Positions 1-13,063 are shown, counted from the first letter of the stretch. The stretch: 64,000 nt of DNA from Neodontobutis hainanensis (GCA_024349245.1 JALDNG010002960.1:1-64000), one strand, 5' to 3'. The notes: generated from the letters alone by a model not told the origin. A program made the numbers and translations.

Positions 1-216
1 TCAAAGCGCTTAAAACCGCTAGCTGGCTAGCTAGCACTAAGAGAAGTGCCCTGTTCACAAAACGGCAGCAACTCTAGTACTAAACTCTAGCAGAAATATA
101 ACCAGAATAACAATGTATGAGGTGTGGTGCACAGTTAAAGTGTTGACAATGTTTAAGAAATAATTAATACGTAACTTTAGGACAATGCCAGGAGAGATAC
201 ACTCGCCTGATTGTTA
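1..216. other. Unassigned left-edge sequence
   Basis: This stretch precedes the recognisable LINE reading frame. It holds a short CTAG-rich palindromic patch near 19-37 and otherwise AT-rich sequence. No ORF, RNA gene or array monomer is visible. It may be a further 5' part of the LINE fragment, but I see nothing that proves it. Confidence 0.4.
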
Positions 217-258
217 GCGTCACTGGGATGCGTCAATGCGTCACTGGGATGCGTCCAA
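217..258 (+). repeat. 21-bp direct duplication
   Basis: Two adjacent copies of a 21-bp unit beginning GCGTCACTGGGATGCGTC start at 217 and 238. They sit at the start of the LINE-derived reading frame and supply its first apparent codons, so the ATG seen there is unlikely to be ancestral. Confidence 0.75.
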
Positions 259-636
259 ATGCTGCATCTTTTACTACTGCCACGCACTTTCGTCATTCAA
301 AACATAATGTTAATTTTTATAGGGCAGCAATAGAGTCTATTTTACGGTATGGTATCACCAGTTGGTTTTGTAATCTGAGTGTTAAACTTAAATCACAGAT
401 TCTCAACCTGGTCAGAGTAGCGGGCAGGATTATGGGTCACCCCCTCAACCCCTAAGAACTGTTCAACGGCGGCTGTCCGTACTCAGGCAAAAAACATTCT
501 AAATGACAGTTCCCATGTTTTGTGCAGCGAATACTAGATGCCCTCAGGAGAAGATACAGGGTCTCCTTATGTAAATACAACAGGTTCAAACACTCTTTTG
601 TCCCAGTGTCAATTAAGCTCATTAATGAGCAAATGT
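228..636 (+). pseudogene. LINE reverse transcriptase C-terminal fragment
   Basis: The reading frame at 228-455 contains FYRAAIESILRYGITSW, followed by NLSVKLKSQI and VRVAGRIMG. This pattern is common to the C-terminal thumb region of fish L2/Rex-type reverse transcriptases. After the stop at 455 the similarity continues in other frames to about 636: a Pro-Ser-Gly-Arg-Arg-Tyr-like motif near 540-560 and a NRFKHSFVP-like block near 578-605, both typical of the extreme C-terminus of these proteins. At least one single-base loss near 550 and one stop break the frame. The catalytic domain is absent, so this is a dead fragment. Confidence 0.7.
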
Positions 637-756
637 AGGAGGTTTTTATCAGAACTGTAACATGTACCAGCAAATTCGTATCAGTAATTTTAAATATGTA
701 TAGCATTTCTAGTGTGTGTTCGAATGTGTATCAGTACTGTATTGTGCATCCCATTC

Positions 757-896
757 ATGCACTAGCACTTTACTGTGTATCGCACTTTAACATGCACTAG
801 CACTTTACTGTGTATCGCACTTTAACATGCACTAGCACTTTACTGTGTATCGCACTTTAACATGCACTAGCACTTTACTGTGCATGCCACTTTAAA
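757..896 (+). repeat. 35-bp tandem repeat, four units
   Basis: Four head-to-tail units begin ATGCACTAGCACTTTACTG at 757, 792, 827 and 862. The first three are nearly identical and the last diverges after about 20 bases. They lie in the 3' UTR of the LINE fragment and are unrelated to the 23-bp array. Confidence 0.9.
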
Positions 897-1120
897 TGTG
901 TAACTGTAATTGCAATGTACTTCAAGTATTGAAGCTTTGATCCTCTTGCACTTTGGTCCCATCTGGTTGCCAGTTATGTACCCTCTCCTTTGTTGGATGT
1001 TTATGTTTTATGTTGTTTATATGTTTTTATATGTCTGTCTATGCAGCAGTACCCTGTCTCTAAACCAAATTTCTCCCAAGGAGAGACGAATAAACAAACT
1101 TGAACTTGAACTTGAACTGT

Positions 1121-3631
1121 TCTAATGCAAGCCTACAGTCTGTACTACTGCTCATCTACAGTCTGTTCTACTGCACGTCTACAGTCTGTTCTAATGCACA
1201 TCTACAGTCTGTTCTAATGTAAGTCTACAGTCTGTACTATTGCTCATTTACTGTCTGTTCACCTGCACCTCTACAGTCTGTTCTAATGCCAGTTTACAGT
1301 CTGTACTACTGCTCAACTACAGTCTCGTCCACTGCATGTCTACAGTCTGTTCTACTACACATCTACAGTCTCTACTACTGCACTTCTAAAGTCTGTTCTA
1401 GTGCACATCTACACTCTCTTCGTCTACAGTCTGTACTACTGCATTTCTACAGTCTATTCTTCTGCACATTGTCAGTCTGTTCTACTGGATGTTTAAAGTC
1501 TGTTCTAATGCTCGTCTACAGTCAGTTTTACAGTCTGTTCTAATGCAAGTCTATAGTCTGTTTTACTACTCATCTACGGTCTGTTCTTTTGCAGGTCTAC
1601 AGTCTGTTCTAATAAACGTCTACAGTCTGTTCTACTGCACATCTACAGTCTGTTCTAATGCAAGTCTACAGTCTGTATTACTGCTCATCTACAGTCTGTT
1701 CTAAAGCATGTCTCGAGTGTTTTCTAATACTCATATACAGTCTGTTCTAATGCATGTCTACAGTCAGAAATACTGCACCTTTTACAATCTGTTCTAAAGC
1801 ATGTGCAGAGTGTTTTCTAAAACTCATATAGAGTCTGTTCTAATACTCGTCTACAGTCTGAACTACTGCAGCTCTACAGTCTATTCTTCTGCATATTGTC
1901 AGTCTGTTCTAGAGTGTCTTTTCTAATTACTCATATACAGTCTGTTCTAATGCTTGTCTACAGTCTGTATTACTGCACCTCTACAGTCTGTTCTAAAGCA
2001 TGTTTAGAGTGTTTTCTAATACTCATATACAGTCTGTTCTAATGTTCGTCTACAGTCGGAACTACTGCACCTCTACATTTTGTTATAAAGCATATCTAGA
2101 GTGTTTTCTAATACTTATATAGAGTCTGTTCTACTGGACGTTTATAGCCTGTTCTAATGCTCGTCTATAGTCAGTTCTAAAGCCAATCTAGAGTCTGTAC
2201 TACTGCTGCTCTGAAGTCTGCTCAACTGCGTCTACTGTCTGTTCACCTGCACCGTTACAGTCTGTTCTAATGCCAGTTTACAGTCTGTACTACTGCTCTA
2301 CTACAGTCTCGTCCACTGCACGTCTACAGTCTGTTTTACTGCACATCTACAGTCTGTTCTAATGTACATCTACTGTCTGTTCTAATGCAAGCCTACAGTC
2401 TGTACTACTGCTCATCTACAGTCTGTTCTACTGCACGTCTACAGTCTGTTCTAATGCACATCTACAGTCTGTTCTAATGCCAGTTTACAGTCTGTACTAC
2501 TGCTCTACTACAGTCTCGTCCACTGCACGTCTACAGTCTGTTCTACACATCTACAGTCTCTACTACTGCACTTCTAAAGTCTGTTCTAATGCACATCTAC
2601 ACTCTCTTCTAATGCTCGTCTACAGTCTGTACTACTGCATTTCTACAGTCTATTCTTCTGCACATTGTCAGTCTGTTCTACTGGATGTTTACAGTCTGTT
2701 CTAATGCTCGTCTACAGTCAGTTTTACAGTCTGTTCTAATGCAAGTCTATAGTCTGTTTTACTACTCATCTACGGTCTGTTCTTTGCAGGTCTACAGTCT
2801 GTTCTAATAAACGTCTACAGTCTGTTCTAATGCAAGTCTACAGTCTGTATTACTGCTCATCTACAGTCTGTTCTAAAGCATGTCTAGAGTGTTTTCTAAT
2901 ACTCATATACAGTCTGTTCTAATGCATGTCTACAGTCAGAAATACTGCACCTTTTACAATCTGTTCTAAAGCATGTGCAGAGTGTTTTCTAAAACTAATA
3001 TAGAGTCTGTTCTAATACTCGTCTACAGTCTGAACTACTGCAGCTCTACAGTCTGTTCTAAAGCATGTCTAGAGTGTTTTCTAATACTCATATACAGTCT
3101 GTTCTAATGCTTGTCTACAGTCTGTACTACTGCATCTCTACAGTCTATTCTTCTGCACATTGTCAGTCTGTTCTACTGGACGTTTACAGTCTTTTCTAAT
3201 TTTCATCTACAGTCTGTATTACTGCACCTCTACAGTCTGTTCTAAAGCATGTTTAGAGTGTTTTCTAATACTCATATACAGTCTGTTCTAATGTTCGTCT
3301 ACAGTCGGAACTACTGAACCTCTACATTTTGTTATAAAGCAGATCTAGAGTGTTTTCTAATACTTATATAGAGTCTGTTCTACTGGACGTTTATAGCCTG
3401 TTCTAATGCTCGTCTATAGTCAGTTCTAAAGCCAATCTAGAGTCTGTACTACTGCTGCTCTGAAGTCTGCTCAACTGCACGTCTACTGTCTGTTCACCTG
3501 CACCTCTACAGTCTGTTCTAATGCCAGTTTACAGTCTGTACTACTGCTCTACTACAGTCTCGTCCACTGCACGTCTACAGTCTGTTTTACTGCACATCTA
3601 CAGTCTGTTCTAATGTACATCTACTGTCTGT
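1121..3631 (+). repeat. Higher-order repeat, about 1.25 kb, two full units
   Basis: The distinctive variant TCTAATGCAAGCCTACAG recurs at 1121, 2381 and 3632, giving periods of 1260 and 1251 bp. The order of variant monomers between those marks is the same in each unit, for example the CTACTGGATGTTTA and CTCGTCCACTGC blocks. A third, incomplete unit runs from 3632 into the orientation switch. 16155-17356 is a further related block to the right of the hAT element. Confidence 0.8.
2625..2632 (+). other. Paralogous empty site of the hAT insertion
   Basis: The octamer GTCTGTAC that is duplicated around the hAT element (12821-12828 and 16155-16162) occurs here once, in the same monomer context: preceded by CTTCTAATGCTCGTCTACA and followed by TACTGCATTTCTACAG. 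A second single-copy site is at 41784-41791. These show the array before hAT insertion. Confidence 0.75.
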
Positions 3632-3900
3632 TCTAATGCAAGCCTACAGTCTGTACTACTGCTCATCTACAGTCTGTTCTACTGCACGTCTACAGTCTGT
3701 TCTAATGCACATCTACAGTCTGTTCTAATGTAAGTCTACAGTCTGTACTACTGCTCATCTACAGTCTGTTTCTGCACCTCTACAGTCTGTTCTACTACAC
3801 GTGTACAGTCTCTACTACTGCACTTCTAAAGTCTGTTCTAATGCAAATCTATAGTCTGTTTTACTGCTCATCTACGGTCTGTTCTACTGCAGGTCTACAG

Positions 3901-6900
3901 ACTGTAAACGTCAGTAGAACAGACTGACAATGTGCAGAAGAATAGACTGTAGAGATGCACTAGTAAAGACTGTAAAGCAGCATTAGAACAGACTGTATAT
4001 GAGTATTAGAATAGACTGAAGACATGATTTTAGAACAGACTGTAGAGGTGCAGTAGTACAGACTCTAGACAAGTAGTAGTACATACTGTCGACTTGCATT
4101 AGAACAGACCGTAGATGTGCATTAGAACAGACTGTAGAGGTGCAGTTCAACAGACTGTAGAGCGTGCAGTTGAACAGTCTTCAGAGCAGCAGTAGTACAG
4201 ACTCTAGATTGGCTGTAGAACAGACTGTAGGCGATCATTAGAATAGACTGTAAACGTCTAGTAGAACAGACTGTCAATGTGCAGAATAATAGATTCTAGA
4301 GGTGCAGTAGTACAGACTGTAGATGAGCATTAGATCAGACTGTATATGAGTATTAGAAAACACTGTAGACATGCTTTAGAACAGACTGTAGAGGTCTAGA
4401 TGTACAAACTGTAGACGAGCATTAGAACAGACTGTAGAGGAACAGTAGAACAAACTGTAGAGGTCGAGTAGTAAAGACTGTTATTGGGTAATAGAACAGA
4501 CGATATTCGAGCAATAGAACAGACTATAGATGTGTGGTCGTACTGCATTAGATCAGACTGTGGGCGAACATTTGAACAGACTATAGACATGCATTAGAAC
4601 AGACTGTAGATGTGCAGTAGAAGAGACTGTAGACAATTATTAGAACAGACTGTAGACATGCAGTAGAACAGATTGTAGATGTGCAGTAGTATAGACTGTA
4701 AGAAGCAGTAGTACAGAATGTAGACAATTATTAGAACAGACAGAGAGGCGTGCAGTAGAAAAGACTGTAGGCGAGCAATAGAACAGACTGTAAGCGTCCA
4801 GTAGAACAGACTGTAGATGTGCAGAAGAACAGACTGTAGACGTACAATAGAACAGACTGTAGACGAGCATTAGAACAGACTGTATATGAGTATTAGAAAA
4901 CACTGTAGACATGCTTTACAACAGACTGTAGAGGTGCAGTAGTTGACTGTAGATGAGCATTAGAACAGACTGTAGACAAGTATTAGAAAACACTAATAGA
5001 AATGCTTTACAACAGACTGTAGAGGTGCAGTAGAACAGACTGTAGACGTGCAGTAGAACAGACTGTAGTTGAGCAGTAGTACAGACTGTATACTTGCATA
5101 GGAACAGACTGTAAATGTGTATTAGAACAGACTGTAGATGTGCAGTAGAATAGACTGACGATGTGCAGAAGAATAGACTGTAGAGATGCAGTAGTTGAGA
5201 CTTTACAGCATTAGAAGACACTGTAGATGTGCAGTATAAGAGACTGTAGAGGTGCAGTAGTACAGAATGTTGACAATTATTAGAACAGACTGTAGACATT
5301 CAGTAGAACAGACTGTAGATGTGCATTAGAAGAGATTGTAGACGTTTATTAAAACAGACTATAATCGTGCAGTAGAACAGACTGTAGACGTGCAATAGAA
5401 CACACTGTAAAGGTGCAGTTAAAGATACTGTAGACGTGCAGTTGAAAATACTTCAGAGCAGCAGTAGTACAGACTATAGATTGGCTTTAGAACTGACTGT
5501 AGACAATTTTAGAACAGACTGTAGATGTGCAGTAGAACAGACTGTAGATGAGCAGTAGTACAGATTGTAGACTTGCATTAGAACAGACTGTAGATGTGCA
5601 GTAAAACAGACTGTAGACGTTCAGTAGATCAGACTGCAATAGAGCAGAGTACAGACTGTAAACTGGCATTAGAACAGACTGTTGAGGTGCAGTTAGAAAG
5701 ACTGTAGACGTGCAGTTGAACAGACTGTAGATGTTCATTAGAACAGACTGTAGACATACAATAGAACAGACTGTAGACAAGCATTTTAACAGACTGTAGA
5801 CGTCCAGTTGAAAGACTGTAGAGCTGCAGTAGTACAGACTATAGACGTGGCATTAGAACAGACTATACAGACTATAGACTGTAGACGTTTATTAGAACAG
5901 ACTGTAGATGTGCACTAGAACAGACCGTAGATGAGCAGTAGTACAGACTATAGACTTGCATTAGAACAGACTGTAGATGTGCATTAGAACAGACTGTAGA
6001 GGTGCAGTTAAACAGACTGTAGAGGTGCTGTTGAACAGACTTTAGAGAAGCAGTTGTACAGTCTCTAGATTGGATTTAGAACAGACTGTAGATGAGCTTT
6101 AGAACAGACTGTAACGACCAGTAGAAAAGACTGACAAAAAGAGACTGTAGACGACCATTAGAACAAACTGTAGATGTGCAGTAGAAGAGACTGTAGAAGT
6201 GCATTAGTAGAGAATGTTGACAATTATTAAAACAGACTGTAGACATGCAGTAGAACAGAATCTAGACAATTATTAGAACAGACTGTAGACATCCAGCAGA
6301 ACAGACTGTAGATGTGCATTAGAAAGACTGTAAACGTTTATTAAACAGACTATAGTCGTGCAGTAGAACAGACTGTAGACGTGCAATAGAACAGACTGTA
6401 GAGATGCAGTTGAACAAACTGTAGACGTGCAATTTAAAAGGCTTCAGAGCTGCAGTAGTACAGACTCTAAATTGGCTTTAGAATAGACTGTAAATGTCCA
6501 GTAGAACAGACTGACAATTAGAACAGATTGTAGATGTGCAGTTAAACAGACTATAGACATGCAGTAGAACAGACTGTAGACTTGCATTAGAACATAATGT
6601 AGATGTGCATTAGAACAGACTATAGATGTGAGTAAAACAGACTGTAGATGTGCAGTAGAATAAACTGCAGTGGAGCAGTGGTACAGACTGTAAACTGGCA
6701 TTAGAACAGACTGTAGACATGCAGTAGAACAGACTGTAGAGGTGCAGTTGTACAGACTGTAGGCGTGCAGTAGTTCAGACTGTAGATGAGCAGTAGTACA
6801 GACTGTAGACTTGCATTAGAACAGACTGTAGATGTGCATTAGAACAGACTGTAGATGTGCAGTAGTACAGAATGTTGATAATTATTAGAACAGACAGTAG

Positions 6901-8418
6901 ATGTGCAGTAGAACGGACTCTAGACAATTATTAGAACAGACTGTAGACCTCCAGTAGAACAGATTGTAGATGTGCATTAGAACAGACTGTAGATGTGCAT
7001 TAGAAGAGACTGTAGACAATTATTAAAACAGACAATAGTCATGCAGTAGAACAGACTGTAGACAAGCAGTAGAACAGACTGTAGATGTGCAGTAGAACAG
7101 ACTGTTGAGGTGCAGTAATACAGACTGCAAACGAGCATTATACAGACTGTAGAAGTGCAGTAGTACAGACTGTAGATATGCAGTAGAACAGAATGTAGAC
7201 GTTTATTAGAACAGACTGTATACCTGCAGTAGAACAGACTGTAGATGTGCATTAGAAAAGACTGTAGACGTTTATTAAAATAGACTATAGTCGTGCAGTA
7301 GAACAGACTGTAGACGTGCAATAGAACAGACTGTAGAGGTGCAGTTGAACAGACTGTAGATGTGCATTAGAACAGACTGTAGATGTGCATTAGAAGAGAC
7401 TGTATACAATTATTAAAACAGACAATAGTCGTGCAGTAGAACAGACTGTAGACAAGCAGTAGAACAGACTGTAGATGTGCAGTAGAACAGACTGTTGAGG
7501 TGCAGTAATACAGACTGCAAACAAGCATTATACAGACTGTAGAAGTGCAGTAGTACAGACTGTAGATATGCAGTAGAACAGAATGTAGACGTTTATTAGA
7601 ACAGACTGTAGATGTGCATTAGAACAGACTGTAGATGTGCAATAGAACAAATGTAGACTTGCAGTAGAACAGACTATAGTCAGAGCAGTAGAACAGACTG
7701 TAGACGTGCAATAGAACAGACTGTAGAGGTGCAGTTGAACAGACTGTAGATGTGCATTAGAAGTAGAACAAACTATAGAGGTGGAGTAGTAAGGACTGTT
7801 ATTGGGCATTAGAACAGACTGTATTGAGCAATAGAACAGACTATAGATGTGCAGTAGAACAGACTAACGATGCTGCAGAAGAATAGACTTTAAAGGTGCA
7901 TTAATAGAGACTGTAGCGAGCATTAGAACAGACTGTATATGAGTATTAGAATAGACTGTAAACATGCTTTAGAACAGACTTTAGTGGTGCAGTAGTACAG
8001 ACTGCAGACTTGCATTAGAATATCTAGATGTGCAATAGAACAGACTGTAGACATACAATAGAAGAGACTGTAGAGGTGCAGTTGTACAAACTTCAGAGCA
8101 GCAGTAGCACAGACTCTAGATTGGTTTTAGACAGACTGTAGACGAGCATTAGAAATGACTGTAAACGTCCAGTAGAACAGACAATGTGCAGAAGAATAGA
8201 CTCTAGAGGTGCATTACTACAGACTGTAGATGAGCATTAGAACATACTCTATATGAGTATTAGAAAACACTGTAGAAATGCTTTAGAACAGACTGTAGAG
8301 ATGCAGTTGTATAGATTGTAGACAAGCATTAAAACAGACTGTAGAAGTGCAGTACTTCAGACTGTAGATGTGCAGTAGAAAAGACTATAGCGGTGCAGTA
8401 GTACAGAATGTCGACATT
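3901..8418 (-). repeat. 23-bp minisatellite array, inverted orientation
   Basis: The same monomer now reads as its reverse complement (core TAGAACAGACTGTAG). The block is about 4.5 kb. It begins within a core palindrome at 3897-3905 and ends at a 12-bp palindrome at 8407-8418. Local monomer order matches 29706-33347 and 49966-53611, but this version is longer and lacks the 695-bp insert found in those copies. Confidence 0.92.
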
Positions 8419-11400
8419 TATTATTGCCCTGTATTACTGCACCTCTACAGTCAGTACTAAAGCACATCTACAGTCTGTTCTAATGCTCGTCCACAGTCTA
8501 TTCTTATGCAGGTCTTTAGTCTTTACTACTGCACATCTACAGTCTGTTCTATTATGCGTCTACAGTCTTTTCTACTGCACATCAACAGTCTGTTCTAATG
8601 CTCGTCTAAAGTCTGTACAACTGCACCTCTACAGTCTGTTCTACTGCATGACTACAGTCTGATCTAATTCCATTTTACAGTCTGTACTATTGCTCTACTG
8701 CACTCTATTCTACTGCACGTCTACAGTCATTTTTACTGCACATCTACAATCTGTTCTAATTGTCAGTCTGTTCTACAATCTACAGTCTGTACTAATTCTG
8801 CTCTGAAGTCTGTTCAACTGCATCTACAGTCTGTTCAACTGCACCTCTAAAGTCTGTACTACTGCACTTCTACAGTCTGTTCTAATGCTCGTCTACAGTC
8901 TGTATTACTGCACCTCTACAGTCTGTAATAAATGCATGTCTACATTTTTTCTAAAACTAATATACAGTCTGTTCATTTGCTCATCTACAGTCTGTACTAC
9001 TGCAGCTCTAGAGTCTATTCTTTTGCACATTGTCAGTTTGTTCTCTACGGGACGTTTACAGTCATTTCTATTGCTCGTTTAAAGTCTGTTCTAAGGTAAT
9101 TCTAGAGTTTGTACTACTGCTGCTCTGATTTCTGTTCACCTGCGTCTACAGTCTGTTTTACTGCATATCTACAATCTGTTCTAATTGTCAGTCTGTTCTA
9201 CTGGACGTTTACAGCCTGTTCTAAAGCTCATCTACAGTCTGTTCTAAAGCCAATCTAGAGTCTGTACAACTGCTGCTCTGACATCAGTTCAAATGCACAT
9301 CTATAGTCTGTTGAACTGCACGTCTACAGTCTGTTTTACTGCACATCTACAGTCTGTTCTAATGCACATCTACAGTCTGTTCTAATGCAAGTCTACAGTC
9401 TGTACTACTGCTCATCTACAGTCTGTCCTATTGCACATCTACAGTCTGTTCTAATAAACGTCTACAGTCTGTTCTACTACACATCTACAGTCTGTACAAC
9501 TGCACCTCTACTGTCTGTTCTACTGGCTGTCTACAGTCTGTTCTAATGCCATTTTACAGTCTGTACTACTGCTCTACTGCACTTCTACAGTCTGTTCTAC
9601 TGCACGACTATAGTCTGTATTAATAAATGTCTACAGTCTTTTCTAATGCACATCTACAGTGTGTTCTTGTGGAAGTCTACAGTCTGTTCTAATAATTGTC
9701 TAGAGTCTGTTCTACTGCACGCCTACAGTCTCTTCTAATAATAGTCAAAATTCTGTACTACAGCACCTCTACAGTCTCTTCTACTGCACATCTACAGTTT
9801 GTTCTAGTGGTCGTCTACAGTCTGTACTACTTCACCTCTACAGTCTGTTGTAAAGCATGTCTACAGTCTTTTCTAATACTAATGTACAGTCTGTTCTAAT
9901 GCTCGTGTAAAGTCTTAACTACTGCACCTCTACAGTCTATTATTCTGCACATCGTCAGTCTTTTCTAATGCACATCTACAGTCTGTTCTAATGGACAACT
10001 ACAGTCTGTTCTAATGCGTCTATAGTCTGTTCTAATGCTCGTCCACAGTCTGTTCTAATGCAGGTGTTTAGTCTGTACTATTGCACATCTACAGTCTGTT
10101 CTACTGGGCGTAAACAGTCTGTTATAATGCTCGTCTACAGTCTGTTCTATTATGCGTCTACAGTCTCTTATAATGCTACTTTACAGTCTGTACCTCTGCT
10201 CTACCGCATTTTGTTCTACTGCACGTCTACAGTCTTTTTATAAACGTCTATAGTCTATTCTAATGCATATCTACAGTCATTACTTCTGTACTTCTAAAGT
10301 CTATTCTAATGATCATTAACAGTCTGTTCTAATGCAAGTCTACAGTCTGTGCTACTGCTCATCTACAGTATGTACTACTGCACTTCTAAAATCTGTTCTA
10401 ATGCTCATCTGCAGTCTGTATTACTGCACCTCTACAATCTGTTCTAAAGCAAATCTATAGTGTTTTCTAATACTCATATAGAGTCTGTTCTAATGCTCGT
10501 CTACAGTCTGAACTACTACATTTCTACAACTTGTTCTAAATCATGTCTACAGTGTTTTCTAATACTCATATACAGTCTGTTCTAATGCTCGTCTACAGTC
10601 TGTACTACTGCACCTCTATAGTCTATTCTTCTGCACTTTGTCAGTCTGTTCTACTGGACATTTACAGTTTGTTCTAATGCTTGCCTACAGTCTGTTCTAC
10701 TGCCGTCTACAGTCTGTTCTACTGCATGTCTGCAGTCTGTTCTGATAAACGTATACAGTCTTTTCTACTACACATCTACAGTCTCTGCTGCTGCACTTCT
10801 AAAGTCTGTTTCTAATGCACATCTACAGTCTGTTCTAATGCAAGTCTATAGTCAGTACTACTGCTCATCTATGGTCTATTCTAGTGCAGGTCTACAGTCT
10901 GTTCTAATAAACGTCTACAGTCTATAGTCTGTTCTAATGCTCGTCCACAGTCCGTTCTAATGCAAGTCTATAATCTGTACTACTGCTCATTTACAGTCTG
11001 TTCTAATGCAAGTCTACAGTCTGTACTACTGCTCATTTACGGTATGTTCTACTGCAGGTCTACAGTCTGTTGTAATAAACGTCTACAGTCTGTTCTACTG
11101 CACATCTACAGTCTGTACTACTGCACTTCTACAGTCTGTTCTAATGCTCGTCTACAGTCTGTATTACTGCACGTCTATAGTCTGTACTACTGCACATCTA
11201 CAGTCTGTTCTAAAGCATGTCTAGAGTGTTTTTAATACTCATATACAGTCTGTTCTAATGCTCGTCTACAGTCTGAACTACTGCACCTCTACAATCTGTT
11301 CTAAAGCATGTCTACAGTGTTTTCTAATACTCATATAAAGTCTGTTCTAATGCTCGTCTACAGTCTGAACTACTGCAACTCTACAGTCTGTTCTAAAGCA

Positions 11401-12828
11401 TATCTACAGTGTTTTCTAATACTTATATACAGTCTGTTCTAATCCTCATCTACAGTCTGTACTACTGCACCTCTAGAGTCTATTCTTCTGCACATTCTCA
11501 GTCTGTTCTACAGGTTGTTTACTGTTTGTTCTAATGCTCGTCTACAGTCTCTTCCAAAGCCAATCTAGAGTCTGTTCTACTTCTGCTCTGAAGTCTATTC
11601 AACTGCACATCTACAGTCTGTTCAACTGCACCTCTACAGTCTTTTCTATTGTTAATAGATAATAATTGTCTAGAGTCTGTTATACTGCACGTCTACAGTC
11701 TCTTTTAATAATTGTCAACTTTCTGTACTACTGCACCTCTACAGTCTCTTCTACTACACATCTACAGTTTGTTCTAATGGTCGTCTAGAGTCTGTACTAC
11801 TGAAACTCTACAGTCTGTTCTAAAACATGTCTACAGTCTTTTCTAATACTCATGTACAGTCTGTTCTAATGCTCGTGTAAAGTCCCAACTACTGCCCTCT
11901 ACAGTCTATTCTTTTGCACATCTACAGTCTGTTCTAATGCACATCTACAATCTGTTCTAATGGAATTCTCCAGTCTGTACTACTGCTCGTCTACAGTTTG
12001 TTCTACTGCAAGTCTACAGTCTGTTCTAAAAACGTCTACAGTCTGTACTACTGCACATCTACAGTTTGTACTAAAGCTTGTCTAGAGTGTTTTCTAATAC
12101 TAATATACAGTCTGTTTTAATGCTCATTTACAGTCTGTACAACTGCACCTCTACTGCCTGTTCTAAAGCATGTCTAGAGTGTTTTCTAATACTCATATAG
12201 AGTCTGTTCTAATGATCATCTACAGTCTGAACTACTGCACCTCTACAGTCTGTTCTAAAGTTCATCTACAGTCTGTTCTAAAGCCAATCTAGAGTCTGTA
12301 CTACTGCTGCTCTAAAGTCTGTTCAACTGCACGTCTACAGTCTGGTCTACTGCACATCTACAGTTTGTTTTAATGCGTCTACAGTCTGTACTACTGCACC
12401 TCTACAGTCTCTTCTAAAGCATGTCTACAGTCTTTTCTAATAGTCATGTACAGTCTGTTCTAATCCTCGTGTAAAGTCTCAACTACTGCAACTCTTCAGT
12501 CTATTCTTCTGCACCTCGTCAGCCTGTTCTACTGCACATCTACAGTCTATTCTAATGGACATCTACTGTATGTTCTAATGAAAGTCTACAGTCTGTACAA
12601 CTGCTCATCTACAGTCTGTTCTACTGCACGTGTACAGTCTGTTTTATTGCTAATCTACAGTCAGTTCTACTGCACGTTTACAGTCTGTTCTAATACAAGT
12701 CTACAGTCTCTACTACTGCTCATTTACAGTCTGTTCTACTACACATCTACAGTCTCTACTACTGCACTTCTAAAGTCTGTTCTTAAGCAGATCTACACTC
12801 TCTTCTAATGCTCGTCTACAGTCTGTAC
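8419..12828 (+). repeat. 23-bp minisatellite array, plus orientation
   Basis: The array returns to the plus orientation. Its beginning, ATTATTGCCC followed by monomers, matches 33348 and 53612 onward. Its right part, from about 11.0 to 12.7 kb, matches 61.7-63.9 kb. The last monomers before 12828 match 41660-41791. It ends at the left target duplication of the hAT element. Confidence 0.92.
12821..12828 (+). repeat. hAT target-site duplication, left
   Basis: GTCTGTAC, identical to 16155-16162. Eight bases is the hallmark target duplication length of the hAT superfamily. Confidence 0.85.
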
Positions 12829-13063
12829 TAAGGCTGAGCAATTTTATCGATTCTGCGATATAAATCGATATTTTTTCCCTTAAGAAAGTATCGATTTTAA
12901 GCCGCGAGTATCGATACATAAGTCCCATTTAAATCCCCGTGTTTACCCCGTTCACGTTGCATGAAGAAGCGATTTGGTCAGCCAGCCGCTAGTGTAGCTG
13001 TAGAGCAAGTTACAGGCGCCGGCGTCTACCTGTTTACGCAGTCAGGCGAGGAGATTCAAGAAA

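Larger units (their letters stand above)
228..1116 (+). mobile_element. LINE (L2/CR1/Rex-like) 3' end, 5'-truncated
   Basis: The 3' end of a non-LTR retrotransposon lies directly against the minisatellite. It contains the C-terminal end of the reverse transcriptase reading frame, a 3' UTR with a 35-bp tandem repeat, a short terminal stem-loop (TCTCC at 1072-1076 pairing with GGAGA at 1080-1084) and a (CTTGAA)3 tail at 1099-1116. A stem-loop followed by a short tandem tail is characteristic of L2/CR1-type LINEs, where the enzyme recognises the 3' end of its own RNA. The array resumes at 1117. Clade assignment is by appearance only. Confidence 0.7.
1117..3900 (+). repeat. 23-bp minisatellite array, plus orientation
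   Basis: Degenerate head-to-tail units of about 23 bp share the core CTACAGTCTGTTCTA and end in a variable TGC(A/T)C(A/G)T segment. Frequent variants replace TTCTAAT with TACTACT. The core holds the odd palindrome ACAG-T-CTGT, so the centre base (T or A) reports orientation. There are no spacers and no associated genes. The reading frames across it come from the repeat itself. Confidence 0.95.

Noticed and set aside
1117..8418. CRISPR array
   Set aside because: Repeats are head-to-tail without unique spacers, diverged between units, and no cas genes are present; the window is eukaryotic.
1117..12808. Dozens of 60-127-codon ORFs in the array that look like a Cys/Ser/Leu repeat protein family
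   Set aside because: They follow directly from 3 x 23 bp = 69 bp, appear in several frames and on whichever strand the array points, have no consistent start and no flanking gene structure.
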